45,625 bases of DNA from Acidobacteriota bacterium (GCA_016192145.1 JACPUT010000012.1:1-45625), one strand, 5' to 3'. Positions 15,234 to 24,601 are shown, counted from the stretch's first letter. Made by a program: numbers and translations. The notes: generated by a model not told the origin, from the letters alone.

Positions 15234-17603
15234 TCAGGAGCGGCGATCCACCGTGGCGGTGAAGCGGCAAGGGCCAACCCTGAAGGCCCATCCGAGGATG
15301 AGGGTTCGAACGCGGGTTTCCTGGGCGAAGGTGCGGTCGAAAGTCACGGCAGAGACCCTGCCCTGGGCATCCACTTCCACCGTGAACGTCGTGCCGCTGG
15401 GCAGGTGGGCCAGGGCGGCCTGGTGGGCCGGAGCGGACAGCAGGCCGTTCAGGGCCCGGAGGAGGCCGGCATCATCGATCCCGCCGGTGAGCACGAGCAG
15501 GGATTGCACGCGAAGGGCGCTGCCCTGGGCCGCGGCTTGATCGGTGTTGGTGGCTCGCTCCCTGCGGCCCAGGTCTTCCTTGGCCGCCAAGTTGGCCTTG
15601 GCTTCATAGGCGGAATAGACCGGTGAGGCCGGCGGGGGGGCGTAGGCGAGGGCGCCACCGGCAGCGGACTGATGGCCCACGGCCATATCGCTCACGCCTT
15701 CCGGCAAGGGAAGGGGCTGGGTCACGGAGGTCGCCTGGCCACCGGCGTTCCGCACCTGGGTGTCCACGGCCACGAAGGAGGTGTGGGCCGTGAGCAAGCT
15801 GTACTTCAGGCCCAGGTTGGTGATCTCGGCCTTGCGATCCGCCGTTTCGCCGAACTGGTTGTAGTCGGAGAGCAGCTGCACGCGTTGGCGGGCCCAGAGC
15901 TGGCGCAGGGCGCCGTTCGCAGGGGAGGGCTTCACGTGGGAGACCTCGAAGGTCTGGTGCCAGGGGCCCTGGCCCGTCATGCCCGAGAGGGTGAGGGTGC
16001 CCTTGGGGTCGCCCTTCCACTTGCCCCAGCAGAGCACGGGGCGCTCGGCGAGCACGTCGGGCAACGACTGGGGTTCCACGTCATGGATCTCGAAGCCCTG
16101 GGCGGCGAGCTTCACCTGGCTCAGGGCGGGCGTGCTCACGTAGGCGCGGAAGCGCTCGGCTTCGGCGGCGGCCTGCTGGGGTTGGGTCAGCACGAAGGCC
16201 TCGCCCTGGCCCGCATGGGCCATGCCCTCGATGAGGTGGCGGTTCACGGAGGAGCCGATGCCGAAGGCGAACATGTTGGCGTCGCCGAGATTCTTGCGGA
16301 TGAGGTCGTAGATCTGGCCATCGGCGCTGATGTAGCCGTCCGTGGAGATGACGAAGGTGCGGGAGACGCGGGGCACCCGGGGCAGGTTGAGCGCCCGGCG
16401 TACGGCCGCGCCCAGCTCGGTGCCGCCGCCGCCGTTCTGGCTGCGCACGAAGGCGAGGGCCTGCTGCAGATTCTCGGGGGTGGCGGGCTGGGAAGCGGGA
16501 GCCCACATCGCCGAGCTGCCCTCGAAGACCATGACGTTGAAGAGGTCTTGGGGGCGCAGGCCCTGGATCATCTCCTTCATGAGCTGTTTGGAGATCTCCA
16601 GGGGGAAACCCATCTGGCTGCCGGAGACATCCATGATGAAGACGTACTCCCGGGGCGGCATGGCGGCGGGCGCCACGCGCTTGGGCGGCTGCACCATGAG
16701 GAGGAAGAAGTTCTCGTCCTGGCCTTGGGTGAGCAAGAGGCCCGACTGCACCTGCCCGCCCGCCAGCTGGTACTTGAGGATGAAGTCGCGGTTGCCACCC
16801 TGGGATTCGCTGGGGTCCAGCCTTAGCGTGGCGTCCTGGGCGCCGTCGTAAGCGATGGCCGTCTTGTGCGTGTCGCAGGCCATGCGCTGGATGGCCATGC
16901 CGGCCGCGAGCTTCACCTCCAGATCGAAGGTGGTGGTGGGCTTCACGCCTGCCCGGGTGTAGGGATTGGCCACCCAGCCCTCGCCCGTGTGCGAGTCCGT
17001 CCCGGGCCGGCCCGCGTAGCGGGGGCCCACGACGGTGGGGTAGACGAAGGCGTAGGTGCCCTCGGATGGCACGAGCAGTTCGGTGTAGCTCAGCTCCACC
17101 TTGATCTCGTCGCCGGGCATGACGTTGGCGACGCTCATCTGGAAGACGTTGGGGCGGTGCCGCTCCAGCAGCGAGGCGCTGCGGCCTTCGGTGCGGGCCT
17201 GATCGTAAGTCTTGCGAGCCTCATCCCGCGTCTGGATCTTGGCCTGCAGCACCCGCGCGCCGAGGGTCATCTTCATGCCGTAGACGGCGGCCCGCGTGGA
17301 GCCCGGGAAGACGTAGATGGCCTCCAGGGGCTTGGTGCCCGTATTGCGGTAGATCTGGGTGACCTTCACGTCGGCGATGACGCCCGCGATGGCAACCTTG
17401 GCGGAGGTGGACTTGAGGGGCAGCGCATCCAGGGAGGCATCCCCGCCCGCCACGAAGAAGTAGGGGGATTGGGTGGCATCCTGATTCGCCTCAACCGCCT
17501 GCGCGCGGGAGCGCCCCGCCGGCGGGGGCGAGGCCGGGGTGGGGGTGGAAAACCACCCTGCGCAGCAGGCGAGCAGGGCGGCGGTGGACCGGAGCATTCG
17601 CAT
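15234..17603 (-). CDS. Secreted VIT and von Willebrand A domain protein
   Basis: A 789-residue protein. After a signal peptide (MRMLRSTAALLACCAGWF) come a VIT domain at about 45-190 (VADVKVTQIYRNTG-like and AIYVFPGSTRAAVYGMKMTLG) and a VWA domain at about 310-490 with the MIDAS motif DVSGSQMG plus DLFNVMVFEGSS and FVISTDGYIS. The C-terminus has a TTFTVEVDAQGRVSAVTFD strand pattern like the AgmX/PglI C-terminal domain, which resembles TonB C-termini. The start at 17603 is chosen because an aggagga Shine-Dalgarno lies 5-6 bases upstream; the frame is open further. VIT/VWA proteins are metal-ion-dependent adhesion or scaffold proteins; the target is unknown. Confidence 0.88.
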   Translation of the reverse strand: MRMLRSTAALLACCAGWFSTPTPASPPPAGRSRAQAVEANQDATQSPYFFVAGGDASLDALPLKSTSAKVAIAGVIADVKVTQIYRNTGTKPLEAIYVFPGSTRAAVYGMKMTLGARVLQAKIQTRDEARKTYDQARTEGRSASLLERHRPNVFQMSVANVMPGDEIKVELSYTELLVPSEGTYAFVYPTVVGPRYAGRPGTDSHTGEGWVANPYTRAGVKPTTTFDLEVKLAAGMAIQRMACDTHKTAIAYDGAQDATLRLDPSESQGGNRDFILKYQLAGGQVQSGLLLTQGQDENFFLLMVQPPKRVAPAAMPPREYVFIMDVSGSQMGFPLEISKQLMKEMIQGLRPQDLFNVMVFEGSSAMWAPASQPATPENLQQALAFVRSQNGGGGTELGAAVRRALNLPRVPRVSRTFVISTDGYISADGQIYDLIRKNLGDANMFAFGIGSSVNRHLIEGMAHAGQGEAFVLTQPQQAAAEAERFRAYVSTPALSQVKLAAQGFEIHDVEPQSLPDVLAERPVLCWGKWKGDPKGTLTLSGMTGQGPWHQTFEVSHVKPSPANGALRQLWARQRVQLLSDYNQFGETADRKAEITNLGLKYSLLTAHTSFVAVDTQVRNAGGQATSVTQPLPLPEGVSDMAVGHQSAAGGALAYAPPPASPVYSAYEAKANLAAKEDLGRRERATNTDQAAAQGSALRVQSLLVLTGGIDDAGLLRALNGLLSAPAHQAALAHLPSGTTFTVEVDAQGRVSAVTFDRTFAQETRVRTLILGWAFRVGPCRFTATVDRRS

Positions 17604-17681
17604 GGCTTCCTCCTGGGTGGCGCCGGGGAGGGGCGCCTTACCGAGGGAATGCCGCCAAGGGGGGGACCCTTTCACCAGGAT

Positions 17682-18374
17682 TCAGGCGGTCCGTTCGACT
17701 TTCCTCAGGACGCCGTCCTCCATTTCGTAGATCGTGTCGAAGACATCCAGGGTCCGATGGTCATGGGTGACCACGACGACGGCCGTGCCCTGTTCCCGGG
17801 CCACCTTGCGGAAGAGTTCCATGACGGCCCGGCCCCGCTGGCTATCCAGGGCGGCCGTGGGTTCGTCGGCGAGGATGACGGGCGGCGCGGGGGCCAGGGC
17901 CCGCGCGATGGCCACCCGTTGTTGTTCGCCTCCGGAGAGCTCCTCGGGGAAGTGGCCCGTCCGATGCCCGACGCCCAGGTACTCGAGCAGCTCCTGGGCC
18001 CGCGCGTGGGTATCGGCCCCGAACCGGTCGTTGAGGGTCAGGATCAGGCGCACGTTCTCGTGGACGGACAGGAAGGGGATCAGGTTCGACTTCTGGAAGA
18101 CGAAGCCGATGCGGGAGCGCCGCAGGGCCGCCAAGTCACCCTGGGCGCGGCCATCTTCCAGCACGCGTTGGCCCATGAGCTCGATCACGCCCCGCTCGGG
18201 AGGGTTGAGCAGGCCGAGGCCCGTCAGCAGGGTGGACTTGCCGGATCCGCTGGGGCCGAGCAAGGCGACCACCTCTCCCGGGTGGGCGACCATGGAGACG
18301 CCCCGCAGGGCCTTCACCTCGGTATCGCCATGGCCGTAGGTCTTGTACAGGTTTTCAGCTCTTAGGGCTTCCAT
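17682..18374 (-). CDS. ABC transporter ATP-binding protein (MacB/LolD/DevA type)
   Basis: A 230-residue ATPase with Walker A GPSGSGKST, Q-loop FVFQKSNLIPF, signature LSGGEQQRVAIARAL, Walker B VILADEPTAALD and H-loop THDH. Sequence and length place it with the ATPases that energise FtsX-like permeases (MacB, LolD, DevA). It is the last gene of a four-gene minus-strand operon behind the permease (3-base gap), adaptor and TetR repressor. With those partners it would power export of a substrate through a periplasmic adaptor; the outer-membrane channel is not encoded here. Confidence 0.93.
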   Translation of the reverse strand: MEALRAENLYKTYGHGDTEVKALRGVSMVAHPGEVVALLGPSGSGKSTLLTGLGLLNPPERGVIELMGQRVLEDGRAQGDLAALRRSRIGFVFQKSNLIPFLSVHENVRLILTLNDRFGADTHARAQELLEYLGVGHRTGHFPEELSGGEQQRVAIARALAPAPPVILADEPTAALDSQRGRAVMELFRKVAREQGTAVVVVTHDHRTLDVFDTIYEMEDGVLRKVERTA

Positions 18375-18377
18375 GGA

Positions 18378-19586
18378 TCACCCCGCCAGGATGAGGGTGG
18401 GTGGGATGCGCAGCGCCCGGAGGATCCCCGCGGCGCTGGCCAGGGTCACCAGCACGAACACGAGCAGGCCGACCCCGATGAATTCGCCGGGCCCCAGCAC
18501 CACCCGCCGCGGGAAGAGGGGGAACACCACCTTGGCGATGGCCAGGGCGAACCCGTAGCCCATGGCCCCGAGCAGGAGACCCTGATGGAGCACCAGCTTC
18601 ACGACGACGGAACTGCGGGCTCCCAGGAGCTTGAGAAGGGCGATGTCGTGGGTCTTCGCCACGGTCATGTTGTAGAGGATCAGCGTGACGACGATGCCCG
18701 AAACCACGGAGAGGAGGGCGCGGAAGAGGCCGATCTGCTTCTTGGACTTCTCGACCACGCCCTTGAGGAGGAGGTCTCGCTGGGCCTGCGCGGTGTAGAC
18801 CGTGACGTCCGGCCAGGTCTCAAGTCCCTGCCGGACGGAATCCAGCGAGGCGCCGGGCCTCAGGTACACCAGAACGGCGTTCGCGGGGGCGGGGGCCAGC
18901 GTGGGGGGCAGGAAGCGCTCGTCCTTCAGGCGATCCTGGTTCGAGAGCGAATCGAGCTCCGTGAGGGCGAGGCGGGACAGGCGGCCTTCCCGCTCCAGCC
19001 GACGGGCCTCGGGCGCCTGCCAGGCGAGGATGCCTCGCGCATCCAGCTCCGTGGCGAAGACGCAACCATCGCCGCCCGACGAAAGCATGCCCTTGGTGAG
19101 CCCCACCACCGTGAAGGTTTCGTCCCCGAGGGGGAGGTTCTGGCCCAAGGCGAGCCACAGGCTCCGATCCGCCAGGACTTCGCGATGGGGATCGCGCAGG
19201 GGACGCCCGGCGACCAAGGGGAGGGATTGCCCCTTGTCTTCGGGCCAGCTGAGTCCCACCACGGACATGCGGAGGCTCCGGCCTCCGACGGCCCGCTGGA
19301 TGGTGGCCGTGCTGAAACTCCGGGCGGAGGCCACCCCGGCCTGGGCCCGCAGCCGATCCTCCAGGCCCGGCGGCACGGTGGATCGCTCCGCGAAGGGGCC
19401 GCGGGTATCCCGCTGCACCACCCAGAGATCCGCGTTCATGTGATCCACCAGCAAGGTGGCATCTTCCACGAGCCCGCGGTAGATGCCGCCCATCGCCAGC
19501 ACGATGGCGAAGAGGAGGCCGAGCCCCAGGGCCGTGGCTGAAAAACTGAGCCGCTGACGGCGCAGATCCTTCATGGCGAGGTTCAC
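18378..19586 (-). CDS. FtsX-like ABC permease (DevC/MacB type)
   Basis: A 402-residue inner-membrane protein: an N-terminal helix (SFSATALGLGLLFAIVLAMGGIY), a periplasmic MacB-like domain with the VVGL and GRPLRDPHREVLADRSLW stretches, then three C-terminal helices (LLSVVSGIVVTLILYNM, LLLGAMGYGFALAIAKVVFP, FIGVGLLVFVLVTLASAAG). This is the DevC-like architecture of type VII ABC exporters, which work as mechanotransmitters with a periplasmic adaptor. Its start overlaps the adaptor stop by 4 bases (ATGA), indicating translational coupling. Confidence 0.92.
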   Translation of the reverse strand: MNLAMKDLRRQRLSFSATALGLGLLFAIVLAMGGIYRGLVEDATLLVDHMNADLWVVQRDTRGPFAERSTVPPGLEDRLRAQAGVASARSFSTATIQRAVGGRSLRMSVVGLSWPEDKGQSLPLVAGRPLRDPHREVLADRSLWLALGQNLPLGDETFTVVGLTKGMLSSGGDGCVFATELDARGILAWQAPEARRLEREGRLSRLALTELDSLSNQDRLKDERFLPPTLAPAPANAVLVYLRPGASLDSVRQGLETWPDVTVYTAQAQRDLLLKGVVEKSKKQIGLFRALLSVVSGIVVTLILYNMTVAKTHDIALLKLLGARSSVVVKLVLHQGLLLGAMGYGFALAIAKVVFPLFPRRVVLGPGEFIGVGLLVFVLVTLASAAGILRALRIPPTLILAG

Positions 19587-20752
19587 TGGCCCTCCCGGAC
19601 GCGCACGCGGCGAAGGGAGGGCAGTTCCTTCGGATCCTCCGGGGATCGGAGCACCTGGTCGCCGGGTTCGAGGCCTTCCCGGATTTCCACGAAGTCACTT
19701 CCGATGAACCCCGGTCGCACCGGCACTCGGCGGATCCGCCCGCTCCGGGCCACGGTGCAGGTGTTCCCCGAGCCGATGAAGGTGGCGGGGATGCGGACCG
19801 CATCCGGTGTTCCCCCGATGGCGATGCGGACGTCGGCCCGCTGGCCGACGGCGAATCCCTCGGGCCACCCCAAGAGCTCCACATCCACGAGGAGCTCGTG
19901 GGTCTGCCGATCCGCCTGGCGGGCGATGCGGTCGATCCGCCCCGGGAACACCTGCCCCGGATGGGAACGGAGCACGCCTTCCGCGGGTTGGCCCACCCGG
20001 AGGGATCCCAGGGCGGCTTCATCCACCCAGGCCCGGATCCAGAGCTTGCGCGTGCTCACCACGGACAGCACGGGGGTGCCGGCGCCCACGATGTTGCCGG
20101 GTTCCCGCAGGCGTTTGACCAGCAACCCGTCCACGGGGCTCAGGAGGCGCACTTCCGAGAGGTTGAGCCGCTGGAGGGATTCGGCGCTGCGGGCGAGGGC
20201 GGCGCCTTCGCGGGCGGAAGCGCCCGAGGCATCCACGGCCTTGACCATGGCCTCGGCGACCTTCAACCGCTCCTGCGCGGCATCCAGCTCCGCCCGGCTG
20301 AGGATGCCCTCGCGATGGAGCTGCTGGATCCGCTGATGGTCGGCCTTGGCCCGGCTGGCGCTGGCCCGCGCCTGTTCGAGCTCGGCCCCGGTCCGGCCGA
20401 GGGCCGCCTCGGCCTGCCCTCGGCCGGAGCTCGCCATGGCGAGCTGGGCCTGGAAGTCCGCGGGATCGAGGCGGCCCAGCACCTGGCCGCGCCGGATGGG
20501 AGAGCCCTCATCCACTTGGAGTTCCGTGATCCGCCCCCCCATCTTGAAGGCCAGGGGAACTTCCTGGACGCTCTCCAGGGTTCCGGTGCCCCGCACTTCC
20601 CGCAGCACGGGGCCCCGATCCACCCGGTAGGCCGCGGCTTCCACGGGCACGATGAACCGGAAGGCGAGGCCGCCGAGCAGGAGCGCGGGTGGAATCCAAG
20701 GGAGGGATCGCCGGGAGGCGACCCATCGCAGAACGTCCTTGGGGGTGGTCAT
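19583..20752 (-). CDS. HlyD/DevB-like periplasmic adaptor subunit
   Basis: A 389-residue membrane-fusion protein. An N-terminal anchor helix (WIPPALLLGGLAFRFIVPV) is followed by a biotinyl-lipoyl-like half (FKMGGRITELQVDEGSPIRRGQVLGRLD), an alpha-helical hairpin rich in A, Q, R and E (about 100-190), the second lipoyl half (SPVDGLLVKRLREPGNIVGAGTPVL) and beta-barrel domains. There is no lipobox. It is coupled by 4-base overlaps both to the TetR gene upstream and the permease downstream, so all four proteins are made from one transcript. Confidence 0.92.
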   Translation of the reverse strand: MTTPKDVLRWVASRRSLPWIPPALLLGGLAFRFIVPVEAAAYRVDRGPVLREVRGTGTLESVQEVPLAFKMGGRITELQVDEGSPIRRGQVLGRLDPADFQAQLAMASSGRGQAEAALGRTGAELEQARASASRAKADHQRIQQLHREGILSRAELDAAQERLKVAEAMVKAVDASGASAREGAALARSAESLQRLNLSEVRLLSPVDGLLVKRLREPGNIVGAGTPVLSVVSTRKLWIRAWVDEAALGSLRVGQPAEGVLRSHPGQVFPGRIDRIARQADRQTHELLVDVELLGWPEGFAVGQRADVRIAIGGTPDAVRIPATFIGSGNTCTVARSGRIRRVPVRPGFIGSDFVEIREGLEPGDQVLRSPEDPKELPSLRRVRVREGQ

Positions 20753-21363
20753 GGGTGCTCCGAAGTCTTGGATTGGGTGGGGGTCAGCAATTGGATGAGG
20801 ACCTGAAACGCTTCCTGGGCGGCCTCGGGGCGCGCTTGATCCGAGGCCATCGCGCCCAGGAACACCAGGTGCTGCAGAGCGCCGACCACCACGGTGAGCA
20901 GGGCCTCGGCGGGAATGTCGCGCCGGATGGCACCCGTCTCCGAAGCCTCCTTCAAGGCGTCGAGGATGCTCGCCCGCGTGCGCTTCACGAGGCGGTGCAA
21001 CCGCGCGGAGGCGGAAGGAGGCAAGGCCAGCGAGAACTGCTCGGAGAACACGAGGCGGGCGATGCCGGCATGCTTGCCCACGGTGGAGGCCCGGGCGAGG
21101 AAGAGGTGTTCCAGACGCGCCAAGGGCGGGAGCTCTTCGCTCGGAAAAGTCTCGCCGATGAGCGCCTCGACCCGCTGGGATACGGCTTCCAGGATCTCAT
21201 CGCGGGAGGCGAAGTGCCGGAAGGGGGCCCCCGGCGTCACCCCCAGCTCCTCGGCCAGGGCCGCCATGGTCAGGGCGGCGATGCCCTTGCGGCCGATGAG
21301 ACGCAGGGCGGCGTCGGCGATCTCCTGGCGTTTCGGGGTAAGGGGGGGGGCGGCGTCGGGCAT
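20749..21363 (-). CDS. TetR family repressor of the efflux operon
   Basis: A 204-residue TetR-type regulator. The N-terminal helix-turn-helix spans about 10-65 (RQEIADAALRLIGRKGIAAL, TMAALAEELGVTPGAPFRHF), and the C-terminal half is the variable ligand-binding and dimer domain. It is the first gene of the efflux operon, overlapping the adaptor by 4 bases. A palindrome 12 bases upstream of its ATG is the likely operator, so it probably represses itself and the transporter until a toxic ligand binds. Confidence 0.92.
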   Translation of the reverse strand: MPDAAPPLTPKRQEIADAALRLIGRKGIAALTMAALAEELGVTPGAPFRHFASRDEILEAVSQRVEALIGETFPSEELPPLARLEHLFLARASTVGKHAGIARLVFSEQFSLALPPSASARLHRLVKRTRASILDALKEASETGAIRRDIPAEALLTVVVGALQHLVFLGAMASDQARPEAAQEAFQVLIQLLTPTQSKTSEHP

Positions 21364-21374
21364 GTCTCAAAAGT

Positions 21375-21390
21375 AAGTAAACATTTACTT
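21375..21390. promoter_or_regulatory. Palindromic operator candidate for TetR repressor
   Basis: The 16-base sequence aagtaaacatttactt is a palindrome with 7-base arms around a ca centre. It lies in an unusually AT-rich patch between the TetR start (21363) and position 21415. Size, symmetry and position suit binding of a TetR dimer over the operon promoter. Confidence 0.65.
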
Positions 21391-21434
21391 CCTTAAAAGA
21401 GGAAATTTTTACCCCATCCATTGGAACGCGGTGC

Positions 21435-22535
21435 CTAGGGCCTCGGGGCTCTGATCCGAGCTCGGAAGCCCCCGATGGGCCCCTCGGCGGGGAGCTTCAG
21501 GGGCTCCAGGGGCAGGGCCGCCAGGATGTAGAGGTCCATGGGGCCGGGGTCCGCGGGCAGGGGGAAGGTGGTGATGCGGCGGCCCTGGAACCGGGAGGAA
21601 TCCGGAAGGGAGGAAACCAGGACGGCGCCGCCCGGCGTGCGGCGGAGGAGGATGGCGTGGGTGCCCGGCAGGTGCCGCACGCTGAGCTGGAGGGATCCGT
21701 CCTGGGCGGTTTCCAGCGCCCAGGTGGGCGCCGCATCCCCCGTCGGGGCGGGTGCCGCGGCCGCCTTCGGCGCGAGGGCCCCGCCACGGGCTTCGGGGGC
21801 GGCGGCGATCCGTTCCTGCAGCGCGGGAGTCGTGGCGGCCAGACCCGAGGCGGCGGCTTCCGAAGGGACGGCCTGGATGGCCTTCCGTTCGAGTTGGCGG
21901 GCCTTGGCCTCTTCCTTGGAGAAGGCCTGTTCGGCCCGGGCAGCGTCCGCGAAGGTGTCGGCGTTGCCCTTATCCAGGGCCGGTGGAGGCGGTGGCGGAG
22001 GCGTGGCGGGCATCGGTTTCGCGGCGGCCGCGGGGGCCTCGGGAAGGTTTGCGGGGGGCCTCCCCGCGGCCTCGGTGGGGGGCAGGGAATACCCCAAGGG
22101 GGCCTGACGCCGCCGGGGTTCCGGCTTCGGGGGGGCTTCGGCGTCTCGCCGTGGCACGGAGGGGTCGGGCTGGGGGGAGGCTTCCAGGGCCGTGGGCGGC
22201 GCGGGCGCGGGGCGGGGCTGGGGGGGGAGCTGGGGGCTCCGCAAGTAGGCGAGGCCCGCCGTCACGGCGATGAGCAGGCTCGCGGCAAGGCCCAGGGCGC
22301 CAGGGTGGCGGCGCCAGAAGGGGAGCACCTTGGGAGCGGGCGCTTCAGCCAGGGCCGCCAGGAGTTCGGCCCGCGCAGCGGGGTCCGCCAGCAGCTCCCG
22401 CAGGGCTTCCTCGTCTGCCAAAGCGTCAAAGAGGACTTGATGCTCCAGGGCCGCGGCGAACAGTTCCCTTCGCTCAGCCTCGGTAAGCGTGCCCGTGGCG
22501 TAGCCCCCGAGGAGCTTCTCGGCGTCGTGGATCAT
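21435..22535 (-). CDS. Probable membrane anti-sigma factor
   Basis: A 366-residue protein encoded directly behind a sigma factor with an ATGA overlap. The N-terminal about 80 residues are helical (LLGGYATGTLTEAERRELF then AALRELLADPAARAELLAA-like repeats) and would be cytoplasmic; the Cys/His pattern of zinc anti-sigma domains is absent. One membrane helix follows (GALGLAASLLIAVTAGLAYL), then a long Pro/Ala-rich periplasmic linker and a C-terminal beta domain (SLQLSVRHLPGTHAILLRR). The layout and gene order fit an anti-sigma factor. The ATG at 22535 is preferred for the overlap and a ggtgggaggg Shine-Dalgarno; three further codons upstream are open. Confidence 0.7.
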   Translation of the reverse strand: MIHDAEKLLGGYATGTLTEAERRELFAAALEHQVLFDALADEEALRELLADPAARAELLAALAEAPAPKVLPFWRRHPGALGLAASLLIAVTAGLAYLRSPQLPPQPRPAPAPPTALEASPQPDPSVPRRDAEAPPKPEPRRRQAPLGYSLPPTEAAGRPPANLPEAPAAAAKPMPATPPPPPPPALDKGNADTFADAARAEQAFSKEEAKARQLERKAIQAVPSEAAASGLAATTPALQERIAAAPEARGGALAPKAAAAPAPTGDAAPTWALETAQDGSLQLSVRHLPGTHAILLRRTPGGAVLVSSLPDSSRFQGRRITTFPLPADPGPMDLYILAALPLEPLKLPAEGPIGGFRARIRAPRP

Positions 22536-23116
22536 CCCTCCCACCTCCCGCCCATGCGTTCCAGCAGCTGCTTCCGGCAGCGATGATCCCAGGTGTACAC
22601 GGTGTTCAGGGCCTCGGCGCCCATGAGCTCGCGGATCTCGGCGAAGGAGCGGCCCTGCAGCTTGTGCTTGAAGAGCTCCTGGCAGCGGGGGCCCAGCTTG
22701 CGGAGGTTTTCCGCGAGGCGGGTGAGGAGCTGCTTGCGGGCGTAGGCCGTTTCCGGATCCGGGGCATCCCCGGCCAGGGGCAGATCCTCCAGATCCACCT
22801 GACTGTATTCCCCCCGCCGCCCCTGCTTGCGCTGCAGGGCCACCAGCTTGAAGCGCAGGATCTGGAAGCAGACGGGGAGCAGGTCCTCCACGCGGCTCAG
22901 ATGGGCGTACTTCTGGTGGATCACGACGAGCACCTCCTGGGCCAGATCCTCGGATTGGGCCCCTGCATATCGGGATGCCGCGAAGGCCACCATCCTTTCA
23001 CGCAGGGTGGAAAGGAGACTCTCCGGAGCGTTGGAGGATTCAGCCCGGGCCGGGGCCGCAGCGGGGAGGTTGATGGGAAGGTCGGAGGCCATGGGAGGTG
23101 GGAACCATCCTGACAT
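22532..23116 (-). CDS. ECF-type sigma-70 family RNA polymerase sigma factor
   Basis: A 194-residue sigma factor. Region 2 runs from about 40 to 105 (RYAGAQSEDLAQEVLVVIHQKY, the -10 recognition and core-binding helices) and region 4 from about 135 to 190 (LGPRCQELFKHKLQGRSFAEIRELMG, the -35 recognising helix-turn-helix). The first about 30 residues are extra. Starts at 23116 and 23092 are both possible; neither has a clear Shine-Dalgarno. It is coupled to the anti-sigma gene. It is divergent from the M28 peptidase gene; 87 bases separate them. Confidence 0.85.
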   Translation of the reverse strand: MSGWFPPPMASDLPINLPAAAPARAESSNAPESLLSTLRERMVAFAASRYAGAQSEDLAQEVLVVIHQKYAHLSRVEDLLPVCFQILRFKLVALQRKQGRRGEYSQVDLEDLPLAGDAPDPETAYARKQLLTRLAENLRKLGPRCQELFKHKLQGRSFAEIRELMGAEALNTVYTWDHRCRKQLLERMGGRWEG

Positions 23117-23203
23117 GGGGCGAAGCGGATTGGACGAACCGTCAAGGGCGGTCTGGGAGCGGCGCGTGCGGGTCTATGCTGACCCATCCCGTCCTGGAGT
23201 CCC

Positions 23204-24601
23204 ATGCGCCCCCATCTCGCCGCGTTCTCCCTCTTCGCTTTCCCGCTGCTGGCTCAGGCCCCGGCCGAAGCGACCCGCGATCGCATCCTCCAGGAATCCC
23301 GCACCAGTGGCGCCGCATACGCCAAGCTCGCGATCCTCTGCGATCAGGCCGGCCATCGATTGGCCGGGAGCCCGGGGCTGGAGCGGGCCATCGTGCTGGC
23401 CCAGGAGATGCTCCGCAAAGAGGGACTGAAGGTGTGGACGGAGCCCGTGAAGGTGCCGAAGTGGGTGCGGGGCCGGGAGTCGGCGTCGTTGGTTTCGCCC
23501 ATTCCCAACCGCATCGGGATGCTGGGTCTGGGTAATAGCGTGGGCACCCCCAAGGATGGGATCACCGCCCAGGTGATGGTGGTGGGTTCCTTCGAAGAAT
23601 TGGAAAGGCGCGGATCGGAGGCCAGGGGCAAGATGGTGCTCTTCGACGTGCCCTTCGAATCCTACGGCAAGAACGTCGCCTATCGTGGCGGGGGCGCCTC
23701 CAAGGCGGCCGCGCATGGGGCCGTGGCCTGCCTGGTGCGCAGCGTCGGGCCCATCAGCTTCGATACACCCCACACGGGGGCCATGAACTACGATCCGAAG
23801 CAGCCCAAGATTCCCGCCGCGGCCGTGTCCATCGAGAGCGCCACCCAGATCCGGCGCATGGTCGAGCGCGGTGAGAAGGTGGTGGTGAAGCTCGAAATGG
23901 AGGCCCACGCCGAGCCGGACGCCGACAGCTTCAACGTCATCGCCGAACTGCCCGGCCGCGAGAAGCCCGAGGAGATCGTGCTCGTGAGCGGCCACCTCGA
24001 CAGCTGGGACGTGGGCCAGGGTGCCCAGGACGACGGCGTGGGCTGCGTGCTCTCCATGGAAGCCGCCGCCACGCTGAAGCGCCTGAAGGTGCAGCCCCGC
24101 CGCACCGTGCGGGTGGTGCTCTACACCAACGAGGAAAATGGCCTCAGGGGCGGCTTGGCCTACGCGAAAGCGCACGCGGGAGAAGCGGATCGTCACGTCG
24201 CCGCCTTCGAAACGGATAGCGGCAACGGCCTCATCGAGGGCTTCACCTTGGACCTCCGGGGCGAGATGCGCAGCCGGCCCACTGGCGCGGTGGCACCCAC
24301 GGATCCCCGAGCCATGAAGGGCCTCGCCAACTTCCAGTCCTTCGCTCCGCTGCTCGCCGCCTTCGGGCCCATGAAGTTGGACTTCGGTGGCAGCGGCGCC
24401 GACGTGGGTCCCCTCGTGGCGCTCGGCGTCCCGGGCATCGGCGTGGGCCACGACCACAGCCACTACTGGGATGTTCACCATACGCACGCGGACACCCTCG
24501 ACAAGGTGGATCCCAAGGTCCTTGCCGAGAACAGCGCCCGCCTCACCACCCTCGTCTGGGCCGTGGCGGACGCACCGGATGCGTTGGTGCCTGCGAAGTA
24601 G
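23204..24601 (+). CDS. Secreted M28 family metallopeptidase
   Basis: A 465-residue aminopeptidase/carboxypeptidase Q-like M28 enzyme, exported by a signal peptide (MRPHLAAFSLFAFPLLAQ). Zinc ligands and catalytic residues are visible: SGHLDSWDVGQGAQDDGVG near 262-280 (His, bridging Asp), NEENGL near 308 (Glu pair) and the last His in HHTHADT near 425. A PA-type inserted domain lies between about 100 and 235. Two zinc ions are expected. Likely cleaves dipeptides or N-terminal residues in the periplasm or outside the cell. Confidence 0.93.
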   Translation: MRPHLAAFSLFAFPLLAQAPAEATRDRILQESRTSGAAYAKLAILCDQAGHRLAGSPGLERAIVLAQEMLRKEGLKVWTEPVKVPKWVRGRESASLVSPIPNRIGMLGLGNSVGTPKDGITAQVMVVGSFEELERRGSEARGKMVLFDVPFESYGKNVAYRGGGASKAAAHGAVACLVRSVGPISFDTPHTGAMNYDPKQPKIPAAAVSIESATQIRRMVERGEKVVVKLEMEAHAEPDADSFNVIAELPGREKPEEIVLVSGHLDSWDVGQGAQDDGVGCVLSMEAAATLKRLKVQPRRTVRVVLYTNEENGLRGGLAYAKAHAGEADRHVAAFETDSGNGLIEGFTLDLRGEMRSRPTGAVAPTDPRAMKGLANFQSFAPLLAAFGPMKLDFGGSGADVGPLVALGVPGIGVGHDHSHYWDVHHTHADTLDKVDPKVLAENSARLTTLVWAVADAPDALVPAK

